A stretch of DNA of 64,000 nucleotides, from the NCBI RefSeq assembly GCF_000426765.1, contig NZ_KE384567.1:417152-481151 (forward strand). Reading direction: 5' to 3'. The notes under the pieces are model-generated. The model searched no databases and was not told the DNA's origin. It worked only from the letters and a program-made list of their open reading frames with translations. This DNA comes from Vibrio litoralis DSM 17657 (GTDB lineage: Bacteria > Pseudomonadota > Gammaproteobacteria > Enterobacterales > Vibrionaceae). Made by a program: the position numbers and the translations under genes. Of this stretch, positions 48,724 through 58,806 are shown in pieces (positions within the stretch are counted from its first letter, which is position 1; every line of letters begins with the position of its first letter).

Positions 48724-49551
48724 TCAATGACCGAACATCAAGGCAGTCAGAATAAAATCTAGCCCTAATACCGCTAATGAAGAATGTACAACCGTGCGAG
48801 TAGTGGCGCGGCTAATACCTTCTGATGTAGGGATGCAATCATAGCCATTAAATAATGCAATCCAGATGATGGTTATCGCAAACACCATACTCTTAATAAC
48901 ACTATTACCAATATCGTAACCAAGGCTGACTGAAGATTGCATCGCCGACCAGTAACTCCCCGCATCAATTCCTTTCCATTCTACGCCGACGATCTGTCCA
49001 CCCCAGATACCAACCGCCATAAAGATCATAGCCAGTATCGGCATTGAGACGACACCAGCCCAAAAACGTGGCGCAACCACTCGACGCAACGGATCAATCG
49101 CCATCATTTCTAGGCTAGATAATTGCTCAGTCGCTTTCATCAAACCAATTTCAGCGGTTAACGCCGAGCCCGCTCGCCCAGCAAACAATAATGCGGTCAC
49201 CACTGGCCCTAACTCACGCAATAGCGACAGTGCTACCATTTGACCTAAGCTGCCTTCTGCGCCGTAGTCCACTAATATAATGTAGCCTTGTAAGCTCAAC
49301 ACCATGCCAATAAATAAGCCTGACACAATAATAATCGCCAGAGACTGCACCCCAACGGCGTAGAGCTGTTTAATAAATAAAGGAAAGTTTTTCCTCAATT
49401 GAGGCTTACCAACAAGTGCGCCCCACAACATCAAAGAAGCTCTTCCCCAAGCTTCTGCTAAGCCAATTGTACGAGCGCCAATTCGGGCGACCTTATTGAT
49501 TATAGGATGACTGTCTTTTACAGGATCACGGTTTTGCTCTGGTTTATTCAC
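48724..49551 (-). CDS. mlaE: Mla permease MlaE
   Basis: 275 residues from a GTG at 49551, which overlaps the mlaF end by 8 bp; an ATG at 49608 lies deep inside mlaF and gives a non-family N terminus. The permease core is clear: [48 protein letters not shown], and [29 protein letters not shown] at the end. It is the transmembrane part of the MlaFEDB phospholipid transporter. Confidence 0.94.
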   Translation of the reverse strand: MNKPEQNRDPVKDSHPIINKVARIGARTIGLAEAWGRASLMLWGALVGKPQLRKNFPLFIKQLYAVGVQSLAIIIVSGLFIGMVLSLQGYIILVDYGAEGSLGQMVALSLLRELGPVVTALLFAGRAGSALTAEIGLMKATEQLSSLEMMAIDPLRRVVAPRFWAGVVSMPILAMIFMAVGIWGGQIVGVEWKGIDAGSYWSAMQSSVSLGYDIGNSVIKSMVFAITIIWIALFNGYDCIPTSEGISRATTRTVVHSSLAVLGLDFILTALMFGH

Positions 49552-50344
49552 AACCCAATATATCCTTTTCAATTGGTGAAGCAGGAAAATGGAACGGAAC
49601 TGGGCCATCTTCTTTTCCAGTCAAAAACTGTTGTACACGCTCATCGGTACTCTGATGAAGCTCACCGGGAGAGCCTTGAGCAATGACTTTACCGTTAGAC
49701 AATAAATACACGTAATCGGCAATACTCATTACTTCCGGCACATCATGGGAAACCACAATCGAAGTCACGCCAAGCGCATGGTTAAGGTTTTTGATCAGCT
49801 CCACCAGCACGCCCATGGTGATAGGATCTTGTCCGACAAACGGCTCATCATACATAATTAAATCAGGATCCAGAGCAATAGCTCTCGCCAACGCGGCTCG
49901 CCGAGCCATACCACCAGAAAGTTCACTTGGCATTAATTGCGCCGCCCCTCGTAATCCAACCGCTTCCAGTTTGAGCTTTACTAGGGTGGCAATTAAAGAT
50001 TCATCCAGTTCGGTATGTTCCCGCAAAGGAAAAGCGACATTATCGAATACATTCATATCGGTAAACAAAGCACCAGATTGAAATAGCATGCTCATTTTCT
50101 TACGAACTTGATACAGACGCTGGCGGCTTAAAGCAGGAATATTGTCACCATCAAACCATATCTCGCCTTGGTCTGGTGAAATTTGGCCACCAATTAAACG
50201 CAGCAATGTCGTTTTACCAATCCCCGATGGCCCCATAATGGCGGTGATCTTTCCTTTCGGGATCGACAAATTCACATCATCAAAAATCACTCTTTGATTA
50301 CGCTGAAACGTCAGAGACTTTATCGATACCAATTCCGCTGTCAT
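49544..50344 (-). CDS. mlaF: Mla ATPase MlaF
   Basis: 266 residues, ABC ATPase. Walker A is GPSGIGKTT, the signature is LSGGMARR, and Walker B is [13 protein letters not shown]. It powers phospholipid transport to keep the outer leaflet of the outer membrane free of phospholipids. It is the first gene of mlaFEDCB-ibaG-murA, divergent from yrbG across about 280 bp that hold both promoters. Confidence 0.96.
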   Translation of the reverse strand: MTAELVSIKSLTFQRNQRVIFDDVNLSIPKGKITAIMGPSGIGKTTLLRLIGGQISPDQGEIWFDGDNIPALSRQRLYQVRKKMSMLFQSGALFTDMNVFDNVAFPLREHTELDESLIATLVKLKLEAVGLRGAAQLMPSELSGGMARRAALARAIALDPDLIMYDEPFVGQDPITMGVLVELIKNLNHALGVTSIVVSHDVPEVMSIADYVYLLSNGKVIAQGSPGELHQSTDERVQQFLTGKEDGPVPFHFPASPIEKDILGCE

Positions 50345-50627
50345 AACTTCCCTTTATAATCACTAACAAAAGCAATACATTATCGCATAATAAGCACATT
50401 ACATCTTGAGTTCAAAACAATGCATCAAATAAGCTTAAAATCCGCATTGTTTATCTGCCTTTTCATATAAAATAGAGACAATTCATTAATTAATACATCA
50501 AGAGACTTTCTTTTTGCTGCTTGAAACGTCAAAATTACGCCCCTTATATTGAGGATAGCTAGCTTGTACCTTAATCTACTCAATATTTCGTTCACTTTTT
50601 AATTCACTTTCATAAACAGGAATCATC

Positions 50628-51593
50628 ATGTTACTTGCGGTTGTATTACTCGTTGTTGGCCTTGCACTATTAGTATGGAGTGCTGATAAGCTGGTTTATG
50701 GCTCAGCAGCCGTTGCAAAGAACATGGGCATCTCCCCACTAGTCATCGGCATGACTATCCTAGCAATGGGCTCATCGGCACCTGAAATGATGGTATCTGC
50801 CACGGCGGCGCTGGAAGGCAAAACCGATACCGCAATTGGTAACGTACTAGGTTCAAATATTGCCAACATTGCGCTTATCTTAGGGATTACCGCAATGATT
50901 AAGCCGCTATCGATCAGCTCAACGATTTTGCGTCGTGAATTGCCATTAATGATCATCGTAACCTTGATCGCTGGTGCATTAATGTGGGATGACTACTTAG
51001 GCTTTACTGAAGGTCTTGTGTTAATTGCTTTATTTGCCGCCTTTATTTTGGGTATGCTTAAAATTAGCCAGAATGAAAAAGGTACAAAAGATATCTTGTT
51101 AGAGCAACAAGAATCCGAAATCCCTGATGGCGTTGATAATAAAATTGCCATATTTTGGGTAGTCGTCGGTTTAATTTTATTGCCGATAGCCGCCGATTTA
51201 TTAGTAGATAACGCGGTAATCATTGCCAAATACTTCGGCATGAGCGACTTAGTGATAGGTTTGACTATCATCGCCATTGGTACCAGTTTACCTGAACTTG
51301 CAGCGTCACTCGCTGGCGTTCTTAAAGGTGAAGATGACATGGCTGTAGGTAACATCATCGGCTCGAATATCTTTAATATTTTAGCAGTCATGGGCATTCC
51401 TGCGCTCATTAACCCCTCGGTATTAAGTGAATATGCTATGAACCGAGACTTTTGGGTCATGCTAGGCGTATCATTACTACTTGTTATAATGGCTCTAGGC
51501 AAATCTCGTAGTATTAACCGCACTGAAGGCGGGATATTATTGCTGTGCTTTTTAGCTTATCAAGGCTATCTGTTTTACAATATCAGTGCCTAA
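50628..51593 (+). CDS. yrbG: Calcium/sodium antiporter YrbG family
   Basis: 321 residues with about 10 membrane helices in two inverted halves. Each half carries the ion-binding alpha repeat: MAMGSSAPEMMVS with LGSNIANIALILG, and IAIGTSLPELAAS with IGSNIFNILAVMG. It exchanges Na+ for Ca2+ across the inner membrane. It is first in a run with kdsD, kdsC and lptC, as in E. coli. A small hairpin follows it. Confidence 0.94.
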   Translation: MLLAVVLLVVGLALLVWSADKLVYGSAAVAKNMGISPLVIGMTILAMGSSAPEMMVSATAALEGKTDTAIGNVLGSNIANIALILGITAMIKPLSISSTILRRELPLMIIVTLIAGALMWDDYLGFTEGLVLIALFAAFILGMLKISQNEKGTKDILLEQQESEIPDGVDNKIAIFWVVVGLILLPIAADLLVDNAVIIAKYFGMSDLVIGLTIIAIGTSLPELAASLAGVLKGEDDMAVGNIIGSNIFNILAVMGIPALINPSVLSEYAMNRDFWVMLGVSLLLVIMALGKSRSINRTEGGILLLCFLAYQGYLFYNISA

Positions 51594-51610
51594 AACAAGA
51601 AATTGCGAAC

Positions 51611-51637
51611 AGGCGGCCACACAGTCGCCTTTTTTAT
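51611..51637 (+). terminator. Weak terminator after yrbG
   Basis: AGGCG and CGCCT pair around a 9-10 nt loop, followed by TTTTTTATT. A short stem, so likely partial. Confidence 0.55.
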
Positions 51638-51706
51638 TGAATTATCGTTAACTCACTAATTAATAGTGCCGTTAAGTACAATCTCCCCAGACTAGGAATA
51701 ACATTG

Positions 51707-52678
51707 ATGTCGACTTCTTTTGATTACCGCTCTGTTGCCCAAGATGTTTTATCAATTGAAATGCGAGGCCTACAACAGCTAGCGCAGTATTTTAATGACG
51801 ACTTCCAACACGCTTGCGATATGGTTTTAAACAACCAAGGCAAAGTTGTGGTAATGGGTATGGGTAAATCAGGTCATATTGGTAACAAAATTGCTGCCAC
51901 TTTAGCCAGCACAGGTACTCCTGCATTCTTCGTACACCCAGGAGAAGCAAGCCATGGTGATCTGGGCATGATTGGCTCTGATGACATTGTATTAGCCATC
52001 TCAAACTCTGGTGAGTCTTCTGAAATTCTCGCGCTTTATCCAGTACTCAAACGTCGTCATATCCGTATTATTGGCATGACTGGCAAACCAGAATCTAACA
52101 TGGCCACACTGGCTGACGTCCACCTACAAATCACCGTACCAGAAGAAGCCTGCCCACTGGATCTGGCACCAACATCAAGTACGACTGCTACCTTAGTGAT
52201 GGGCGATGCCTTTGCGGTCGCGTTAATGAAAGCACGAGGTTTCACCGCTGAAGATTTTGCACTATCGCACCCAGGTGGTGCGTTAGGCCGTAAATTACTA
52301 CTGAAGCTGTCTGACATTATGCATTCAGGTGCCGCACTACCAACGGTAGGTCAAGATGCTTTGATTCGTGATGCTTTGTTAGAAGTGTCACAAAAAGGGC
52401 TTGGCATGACAGCAGTTGTCGATAAAGATATGACGCTACTTGGCATTTTCACCGATGGTGATTTACGCCGCTTACTCGATCAACGTATTGATGTTCACAC
52501 CACGCCTATCAGCCAAGTAATGACTAAGAACCCAACCGTTGCAACACCAAATCTACTGGCGGTGGAAGGGTTAAATATCATGCAAGAAAAAAGTATCAAT
52601 GGCTTAATGCTATGCCAAGATGGTAAATTAGTCGGTGCACTGAATATGCATGACTTATTAAAGGCTGGAGTAATGTAA
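51707..52678 (+). CDS. kdsD: D-arabinose 5-phosphate isomerase
   Basis: 323 residues from ATG 51707 (AGGA upstream); a TTG just before is in frame but not needed. The SIS sugar-isomerase domain has VVMGMGKSGHIGNKIAATLASTGTPAFFVHPGEASHGDLGM, with LAISNSGESSE after it. Two CBS domains follow from about residue 200. It converts ribulose 5-phosphate to arabinose 5-phosphate for Kdo. Its stop overlaps the kdsC start by one base. Confidence 0.96.
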   Translation: MSTSFDYRSVAQDVLSIEMRGLQQLAQYFNDDFQHACDMVLNNQGKVVVMGMGKSGHIGNKIAATLASTGTPAFFVHPGEASHGDLGMIGSDDIVLAISNSGESSEILALYPVLKRRHIRIIGMTGKPESNMATLADVHLQITVPEEACPLDLAPTSSTTATLVMGDAFAVALMKARGFTAEDFALSHPGGALGRKLLLKLSDIMHSGAALPTVGQDALIRDALLEVSQKGLGMTAVVDKDMTLLGIFTDGDLRRLLDQRIDVHTTPISQVMTKNPTVATPNLLAVEGLNIMQEKSINGLMLCQDGKLVGALNMHDLLKAGVM

Positions 52679-53235
52679 TGAGCCAAATGACACCTACCCC
52701 ATACGGACAAGCTCCAACGACTATCATGAATATAGCCAAAAACATCAAATTATTAATCTGTGATGTCGATGGCGTATTCTCAGATGGCTTGGTGTACATG
52801 GGTAATCAAGGTGAAGAGCTCAAAACCTTTCACACTCGCGATGGCTATGGCGTTAAATCATTGATGCAAGCTGGGATTGAAATCGCCATTATTACCGGTC
52901 GACAATCTCAAATCGTTGAAAATCGCATGAAAGCTTTAGGCATCACGCTTATCTATCAAGGCCAAGATAACAAACTTATCGCCTATGAAGATATTTTGAG
53001 CAAGCTAAAGGTTTCACCACAGCAAGTTGGTTATATTGGGGATGATCTGATCGATTGGCCTGTAATGGAAAAAGTAGGCTTACAAGTCTCCGTTGCCGAT
53101 GGCCACCCGTTGTTAGTGCAACGCGCCAATTATGTTACCCATATTAAAGGCGGTCACGGAGCGGTACGTGAAGTGTGTGATTTAATTTTACAGGCGAAAG
53201 ATGAACTCGAAACCTATCAAGGGCTCAGTATATGA
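52678..53235 (+). CDS. kdsC: 3-deoxy-D-manno-octulosonate 8-phosphate phosphatase
   Basis: 185 residues, HAD superfamily without cap. The first motif LLICDVDGVFSDG carries the nucleophilic Asp, with FHTRDGYGVKSLMQAGIEIAIITGRQS and GYIGDDLIDWPVME giving motifs II to IV. It releases Kdo from Kdo 8-phosphate. It is translationally coupled to kdsD (TAATG) and overlaps lptC by 4 bp. Confidence 0.96.
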   Translation: MSQMTPTPYGQAPTTIMNIAKNIKLLICDVDGVFSDGLVYMGNQGEELKTFHTRDGYGVKSLMQAGIEIAIITGRQSQIVENRMKALGITLIYQGQDNKLIAYEDILSKLKVSPQQVGYIGDDLIDWPVMEKVGLQVSVADGHPLLVQRANYVTHIKGGHGAVREVCDLILQAKDELETYQGLSI

Positions 53236-53798
53236 TGAGCTTATCTAAACTCATTTATCTACTGCTCTTTTTTGTGGCATCTTGGTCGGCTTATTATCTT
53301 TATGAGCAATCGGCAGATGACGTAGAGCTGATTGCACCGAGTTTAGAAGCGCCGCTGTTTATCGGTAAGAATCTCACTAATACTACTTATGATATTGATG
53401 GGCTGCGTAATTATAAAATGTACTCGGACTCTTTAGAGCACTTTGCGCAAGATGGCCACACGATATTTTATAAACCTAAGTTGGTGGTTTACCGCGAAGG
53501 CAGCACTGAAGAATGGGTCGTTACCTCGGATAGTGCGGTGTTATCAAAAGATCACCTATTAACACTACAACATAATGTGGTAGCACGTAATGTGATTGAA
53601 GGCGCAAGCTTTGATCGCATGACCACAGAAAAAATGCTTATTGATTTGAATAGCAAGGATTTTTCAACCGACACTACTGTCACAATGGTTGGGCCACAAT
53701 TTACAAATATTGGCAACGCGATGAAAGGTAACTTTGATACCAACCTCGCCACGCTTTTTAATCAAGTGCAAGGTACCTATGAAAATATTACACCGTAG
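53232..53798 (+). CDS. lptC: LPS transport protein LptC
   Basis: 188 residues with a single N-terminal membrane anchor (LIYLLLFFVASWSAYYLY) and a periplasmic beta-jellyroll, with the motif YKMYSDSLEHF and the end segment GNFDTNLATLFNQVQG. It links LptBFG to the LptA bridge. Two ATG codons (53232, 53235) are possible. The gene end overlaps lptA by 20 bp. Confidence 0.93.
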   Translation: MMSLSKLIYLLLFFVASWSAYYLYEQSADDVELIAPSLEAPLFIGKNLTNTTYDIDGLRNYKMYSDSLEHFAQDGHTIFYKPKLVVYREGSTEEWVVTSDSAVLSKDHLLTLQHNVVARNVIEGASFDRMTTEKMLIDLNSKDFSTDTTVTMVGPQFTNIGNAMKGNFDTNLATLFNQVQGTYENITP

Positions 53799-54291
53799 CT
53801 CTTTATACCTTAGTGTATTGTTTTGCTTATTCGCTTCAGCTTCATCATGGGCACTGACCAGCGATCAAGAACAGCCGATCCATATCAGCTCTGATAGCCA
53901 AGATTTGGATATGAAAACCAACAAAGTTACGTTTACTGGCAATGTGAAACTGACTCAAGGCAGCATTGTGCTAACTGCTGATAAATTGATCGCTTTCCGT
54001 AATACAAAAACTGGTGAACTCACCGAATTACAAGGCTATGGTAAGCCATCTCACTTTTCACAAAAAACCGATGAAGGCAAATTGTTAAAAGGTCAGGCAA
54101 ATACCCTAGTGTACAACGTTGCCAGAGATCAACTTGTGATGACTACCAACGCAGAACTACACCAAGACGATAGCGTTATCAGGGGAAAAGAGATCACTTA
54201 CCATATTTCCAGCCAAAACTTAAAAGCAAGTAGTGGTGATGGCGAGCGAGTATCAACGGTTATTCAACCTGCGCAATTGGAACAAAAATAA
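53779..54291 (+). CDS. lptA: Periplasmic LPS bridge protein LptA
   Basis: 170 residues from ATG 53779 (AAGGT upstream); an earlier in-frame ATG inside lptC gives a non-family N terminus. The signal peptide runs to ...ASASSWA. The OstA-like jellyroll has [27 protein letters not shown] and [14 protein letters not shown]. LptA oligomers carry LPS from LptC to LptD. It is followed by lptB after 2 bp. Confidence 0.94.
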   Translation: MKILHRSSLYLSVLFCLFASASSWALTSDQEQPIHISSDSQDLDMKTNKVTFTGNVKLTQGSIVLTADKLIAFRNTKTGELTELQGYGKPSHFSQKTDEGKLLKGQANTLVYNVARDQLVMTTNAELHQDDSVIRGKEITYHISSQNLKASSGDGERVSTVIQPAQLEQK

Positions 54292-54293
54292 TT

Positions 54294-55019
54294 ATGGCGA
54301 CTCTTAAAGCAGAAAAACTGGCTAAAACTTATGGCAACCGAAAAGTCGTCAGTGATGTAGGCTTAGAAGTAAAATCAGGCCAAATTGTCGGCTTACTTGG
54401 GCCTAATGGAGCAGGTAAAACCACCTCTTTCTATATGATTGTGGGCCTAGTCTCTCGTGATGAAGGCACCATCAGTATTGATGAAACCGACATCAGTATT
54501 CTGCCGATGCACCAACGTTCTCGTATGGGGATAGGCTACCTACCTCAAGAAGCCTCGATCTTTCGCAAATTGTCTGTCGAAGACAACATCATGGCGGTAC
54601 TGCAAACCCGTGATGAGCTAACCAAAGCAGATAAGCAAGATCGTTTAGAAGAACTGCTCGATGAGTTTCATATTCAGCATATTCGTAAAAGTGCCGGGAT
54701 GGCGCTTTCTGGTGGTGAACGTCGCCGTGTTGAAATTGCTCGCGCATTAGCGGCAAACCCGAAATTTATTTTATTGGATGAACCTTTCGCTGGGGTCGAT
54801 CCTATCTCGGTTATCGACATCAAAAAAATCATTGAACACCTACGTGACCGTGGTTTAGGCGTATTGATCACCGACCACAACGTACGTGAAACATTAGATG
54901 TATGTGAGCACGCCTATATTGTGAGCCAAGGCCACTTGATCGCCAACGGTACTCCAGAAGAAGTATTGAATAACGAACAAGTGAAGAAAGTATACTTAGG
55001 TGAACAATTCCGCTTATAA
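54294..55019 (+). CDS. lptB: LPS export ABC ATPase LptB
   Basis: 241 residues. Walker [10 protein letters not shown], signature [15 protein letters not shown] and Walker [14 protein letters not shown] are all present. It drives LPS extraction with LptF and LptG, which lie elsewhere in this window. rpoN follows after 140 bp, the usual order. Confidence 0.97.
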   Translation: MATLKAEKLAKTYGNRKVVSDVGLEVKSGQIVGLLGPNGAGKTTSFYMIVGLVSRDEGTISIDETDISILPMHQRSRMGIGYLPQEASIFRKLSVEDNIMAVLQTRDELTKADKQDRLEELLDEFHIQHIRKSAGMALSGGERRRVEIARALAANPKFILLDEPFAGVDPISVIDIKKIIEHLRDRGLGVLITDHNVRETLDVCEHAYIVSQGHLIANGTPEEVLNNEQVKKVYLGEQFRL

Positions 55020-55159
55020 CAGCTCTTTAGCGCCAACTTGAATGATGTGAGCGAAGGAATCGCCACTATCGACGTCGCCACACTATCGATTTAGATACTA
55101 AGCATCATTCAAGACACCATGAATAGGGATATTCCAGAACAAAAGGCTCTGAGTATTGC

Positions 55160-56635
55160 ATGAAGTCATCATTACAACTTAAGTTTGGTCAACAGCTTTC
55201 CATGACCCCTCAGTTACAGCAAGCGATACGTTTGTTGCAACTTTCTACACTCGATTTACAACAAGAAATCCAAGAAGCGCTCGATTCCAACCCGCTATTG
55301 GAAGTCGATGATGAATTGACTGAACAAGCTGACGACGTCAATCAAAATAACGACTCAGCGGAACATACTCAACAAGACACCACCAGCGCGCAGGAAAATG
55401 AGCTTGAAGTACCAGATAGCACTGAGCATATTGAACAATCAACCATTAGCGATGAACTTAGCATTGATGCGAGCTGGGAAGATGTCTATAGCGCTAACAC
55501 TGGCAGCACAGGCATAAATAGCGACGACGAACTCCCTATCTATCAAGGTGAAACTACACAAACGCTACAAGACTACCTAGAGTGGCAATTAGAGCTCACC
55601 CCTTTCAGCGATACCGACCGCACTATAGCGCTGGCTATTCTCGATAGTCTCGATGAATACGGCTATGTCACCGAAAGTTTAGACGATATACAGCAAAGTC
55701 TTGGTAACGATGAAATTGAACTCGATGAAATTGAAGCGGTACTTAAGCGCATTCAACAGTTTGATCCACTCGGTGTCGCCTCACGTAACCTTCAAGAATG
55801 CTTATTACTGCAACTGGCTATTTACCCGAAAGACACCCCTTGGCTCGATGAAGCTAAAATGGTGTTACACAATTATATTGATTACCTAGGTAACCGAGAT
55901 TACAAACTCATCTGTAAAGAAGCTAAACTGAAAGAAGATGAGCTAAAACAAATTTTAACCCTGATTCAGCAACTCGATCCAAGACCGGGTAATCATGTCG
56001 GCGGAGATGATATCGAGTATGTCGTGCCAGATGTCTCAGTGTTTAAAGATAAAGGAAAATGGACCGTTACTATCAACCCCGACAGCGTGCCACGCTTAAA
56101 GGTTAATCAGCAGTACGCCGCCTTAGGCAAAGGCAATAGTAACGATAGCCAATATATACGTACCCATGTTCAAGAAGCCAAATGGCTGATTAAAAGTTTA
56201 GAGAGCCGAAACGAGACCTTGCTCAAAGTTGCTCGTTGTATAGTTGAACATCAGCAAGATTTCTTTGAACATGGTGAAGAAGCGATGAAGCCAATGGTTC
56301 TCAACGATATCGCACTCGATGTCGATATGCATGAATCAACGATTTCTCGTGTAACAACCCAAAAATATATGCATACACCAAAAGGAATTTTTGAACTTAA
56401 ATACTTCTTCTCAAGCCATGTCAGCACTGAAGCTGGAGGTGAATGTTCATCAACCGCGATTCGCGCTTTAATTAAAAAGCTCGTCGCCGCTGAAGATATC
56501 AAGAAGCCATTAAGTGATAGTAAAATTGCAGCCCTTTTAGTTGAACAAGGAATACAAGTAGCAAGACGAACGGTCGCTAAATATCGTGAATCGCTCGGCA
56601 TTGCGCCTTCTAGTCAACGGAAACGTCTACTCTAG
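55160..56635 (+). CDS. rpoN: RNA polymerase sigma-54 factor
   Basis: 491 residues. The Gln-rich activator-interacting region I is [41 protein letters not shown], an acidic linker follows (about 50-115), and the RpoN box [10 protein letters not shown] lies near the C terminus in a helix-turn-helix region. Sigma-54 directs transcription of nitrogen, flagellar and other genes at -24/-12 promoters. It is followed by hpf, ptsN, rapZ and ptsO, the conserved rpoN cluster. Confidence 0.98.
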   Translation: MKSSLQLKFGQQLSMTPQLQQAIRLLQLSTLDLQQEIQEALDSNPLLEVDDELTEQADDVNQNNDSAEHTQQDTTSAQENELEVPDSTEHIEQSTISDELSIDASWEDVYSANTGSTGINSDDELPIYQGETTQTLQDYLEWQLELTPFSDTDRTIALAILDSLDEYGYVTESLDDIQQSLGNDEIELDEIEAVLKRIQQFDPLGVASRNLQECLLLQLAIYPKDTPWLDEAKMVLHNYIDYLGNRDYKLICKEAKLKEDELKQILTLIQQLDPRPGNHVGGDDIEYVVPDVSVFKDKGKWTVTINPDSVPRLKVNQQYAALGKGNSNDSQYIRTHVQEAKWLIKSLESRNETLLKVARCIVEHQQDFFEHGEEAMKPMVLNDIALDVDMHESTISRVTTQKYMHTPKGIFELKYFFSSHVSTEAGGECSSTAIRALIKKLVAAEDIKKPLSDSKIAALLVEQGIQVARRTVAKYRESLGIAPSSQRKRLL

Positions 56636-56698
56636 GTCTATTGATCTAGGATAGGCAGTACTCAAGTGATTTGAGTATCTAACTAAAGAGGAAAGTTT

Positions 56699-56986
56699 AT
56701 GCAAATGAATATTACCGGGCACCACGTCGACTTAACCGATGCGTTAACCGAATATGTGAACACCAAATTCCAAAAGCTAGAACGCTTCTTTGACCATATC
56801 AACAACACGCATGTGGTATTGCGTGTTGAAAAGTTAGATCAGATCGCAGAGGCGACACTGCACGTCAACCAAGGTGAAATTCATGCTTCCTCGCAAAGTG
56901 AGAACATGTACTCCTCAATTGATGATTTAGTCGATAAACTCACTCGACAACTCAATAAACACAAAGAGAAACTAAGTAGTCATTAA
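56699..56986 (+). CDS. hpf: Ribosome hibernation promoting factor (short HPF)
   Basis: 95 residues, so the short type. MNITGHHVDLTDALTEYVNTKFQKLERFFDHINNTHVVLRVEK, with the conserved segment HASSQSENMYSSIDDLVDKL, is typical. It helps form inactive 100S ribosomes in stationary phase. AGAGGAAAG precedes the start. It lies between rpoN and ptsN. Confidence 0.94.
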   Translation: MQMNITGHHVDLTDALTEYVNTKFQKLERFFDHINNTHVVLRVEKLDQIAEATLHVNQGEIHASSQSENMYSSIDDLVDKLTRQLNKHKEKLSSH

Positions 56987-56988
56987 CT

Positions 56989-57438
56989 ATGCAATTAAAT
57001 GAAGTATTGTCACTGAGCTGCACTAAAACCGCAGTTCAGTGCACTAGCAAAAAACGTGCACTCGAAATCATTAGTGAAATCGCAGCGCAAAATAGTGGCC
57101 TAGATTCAAATCGCTTATTTGAGTGCATGTTGTCTCGTGAAAAAGTAGGAACCACAGGTATCGGTAACGGTATCGCCATTCCTCATGGCCGCATGCTAGA
57201 TAGCGAACAAGCCATTGCAGTCTTACTACAGTGCGAGCAACCAGTCGATTTTGATGCGATTGATAACCGCCCTGTCGATATTCTCTTTGCACTACTCGTG
57301 CCAGATGAACAATGTAAAGTTCATTTGAAAACCTTGTCATTGATGGCTGAAAAGCTCAACGACAAAGCAACATTAAAGCAGTTACGCCATGCTCAAACCG
57401 ACCAAGATCTATACAATATTATGGTTGGTACTGAATGA
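56989..57438 (+). CDS. ptsN: Nitrogen-PTS enzyme IIA (PtsN)
   Basis: 149 residues. The phosphorylated His is in [11 protein letters not shown]. It takes phosphate from NPr (encoded two genes downstream) and regulates potassium transport and other targets rather than sugar uptake. It starts 2 bp after hpf and overlaps rapZ by 4 bp. Confidence 0.96.
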   Translation: MQLNEVLSLSCTKTAVQCTSKKRALEIISEIAAQNSGLDSNRLFECMLSREKVGTTGIGNGIAIPHGRMLDSEQAIAVLLQCEQPVDFDAIDNRPVDILFALLVPDEQCKVHLKTLSLMAEKLNDKATLKQLRHAQTDQDLYNIMVGTE

Positions 57439-58319
57439 ATACGGACCAGTCTAAACCATTACATATCACCATAGTCAGCGGCCAATCAGGCGCAGGTAAA
57501 AGTGTGGCTTTGCGCGTATTGGAAGATCTTGGCTATTATTGCGTTGATAACCTTCCGGTGAACTTACTGGATGAGTTTGTCGCCTCGGTTCGTAGTAGCA
57601 AACAAAACGTTGCAGTAAGCATTGATATTCGTAACCTGCCGCAAGATCCAACCGCGGTGTCGACTACGCTGCAAAACCTTAAGCAATCGTATGATGTTAA
57701 CCTGCTATTTTTAGATGCCGACCAGTCTACTTTGCTCAAGCGTTACAGCGAAACTCGTCGCTTGCATCCGCTTTCTATGCATAAAGAAAAGCTCTCTCTT
57801 GAGCAAGCGATTCAATTAGAGAAAGACCTACTGCTTAATCTAAAAGAAGAAGCGGACTTAGTGCTGGATAGTAGTAACCTGTCTTTACATGAATTAAGTG
57901 AGACGGTACGAATCCGCGTACAAGGTCGCGACTCTAAAGAATTAGTCATGGTCTTTGAGTCATTTGGCTTTAAATATGGCTTACCGAATGATGCCGACTA
58001 CGTCTTCGATGTGCGCTTTTTGCCTAACCCTCACTGGGTGCCAGAGTTAAGACCGCTAACCGGATTGGATCAGCCCATTATCGATTTTCTTGCCGCAGAG
58101 TCCGATGTTCTCGAATTGCAATCGAGCATTGAAGGCTTCATTAAACAATGGCTACCGCTATTAGAGAAAAATAACCGCAGCTACTTAACCGTTGCAATTG
58201 GTTGTACTGGTGGTAAACACCGTTCTGTCTATATCACTCAACAACTTGGCGAGCATTTCAAAGCGCTGGGTCATCAAGTGCAAATTCGCCATACTAGCCT
58301 AGAGAAACATCACTCATGA
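57435..58319 (+). CDS. rapZ: RNase adapter RapZ
   Basis: 294 residues. Walker A is GQSGAGKSV near the N terminus. [30 protein letters not shown], represented by [13 protein letters not shown], and [14 protein letters not shown] near the C terminus are family hallmarks. In E. coli RapZ guides RNase E to the GlmZ small RNA and so controls amino-sugar synthesis. The gene overlaps both ptsN and ptsO by 4 bp. Confidence 0.96.
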   Translation: MNTDQSKPLHITIVSGQSGAGKSVALRVLEDLGYYCVDNLPVNLLDEFVASVRSSKQNVAVSIDIRNLPQDPTAVSTTLQNLKQSYDVNLLFLDADQSTLLKRYSETRRLHPLSMHKEKLSLEQAIQLEKDLLLNLKEEADLVLDSSNLSLHELSETVRIRVQGRDSKELVMVFESFGFKYGLPNDADYVFDVRFLPNPHWVPELRPLTGLDQPIIDFLAAESDVLELQSSIEGFIKQWLPLLEKNNRSYLTVAIGCTGGKHRSVYITQQLGEHFKALGHQVQIRHTSLEKHHS

Positions 58320-58645
58320 GCCAACAGACTGAACACCAAAAGACTGAGCACCAACAGGCCGATCACCAACAGACTAAGTGCCAACAAACCGTATTAATTC
58401 AGAACCGCTTGGGGTTACACGCTCGAGCGGCAATTAAGTTGGTTGAATTGGCACAAAGTTTTGATGCAGTCATCACCATCAGCGCCGATGATCGTGAAGT
58501 GACTGCCGACAGTGTCATGGGGTTATTATTGCTTGATTCGGCGCAAGGTCAGTACATTGATATCACAGCAGAGGGCAGCCAAGCCGAGCAAGCCTTATCC
58601 GCCATGTGCGCATTAATTGAACAAAAATTTGATGAAGAAGAATAA
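58316..58645 (+). CDS. ptsO: Nitrogen-PTS phosphocarrier NPr with repeat extension
   Basis: 109 residues against about 90 in the family. The HPr core begins at [23 protein letters not shown] with the active His at residue 35 in GLHAR. The extra N terminus is a run of pentapeptides ([20 protein letters not shown]) coded by four 15-bp repeats. No alternative start codon lies between the repeats and the core, so the extension should be translated. NPr passes phosphate from EI-Ntr to PtsN. It is the last gene of the rpoN cluster. Confidence 0.92.
   Translation: MSQQTEHQKTEHQQADHQQTKCQQTVLIQNRLGLHARAAIKLVELAQSFDAVITISADDREVTADSVMGLLLLDSAQGQYIDITAEGSQAEQALSAMCALIEQKFDEEE
58328..58387 (+). repeat. 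Four 15-bp tandem repeats inside ptsO
   Basis: Degenerate copies of ACTGAGCACCAACAG in tandem and in frame. They add His/Gln-rich pentapeptides before the NPr core. Confidence 0.88.
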
Positions 58646-58806
58646 ATAGCCATTCATCAAATTTTAATTTTCCCTTCTAGTCTTTCTTTTAAAGCAAAAA
58701 TACCACTCTCAAAGCACTATAAGCTATGACATTTACCATTAAATTAGGCTAATATTCACACCTTAAATATTATAGATGTCATTCAGGTGTATTTAGGAGG
58801 CGTGTC

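Noticed and set aside
50993..51523. 176-codon open frame antisense to yrbG
   Set aside because: It mirrors the membrane protein gene; composition is that of a reverse-strand shadow and no ribosome site is seen.
58328..58387. CRISPR-like repeats in ptsO
   Set aside because: The 15-bp units are in direct tandem without spacers and lie inside a coding frame.
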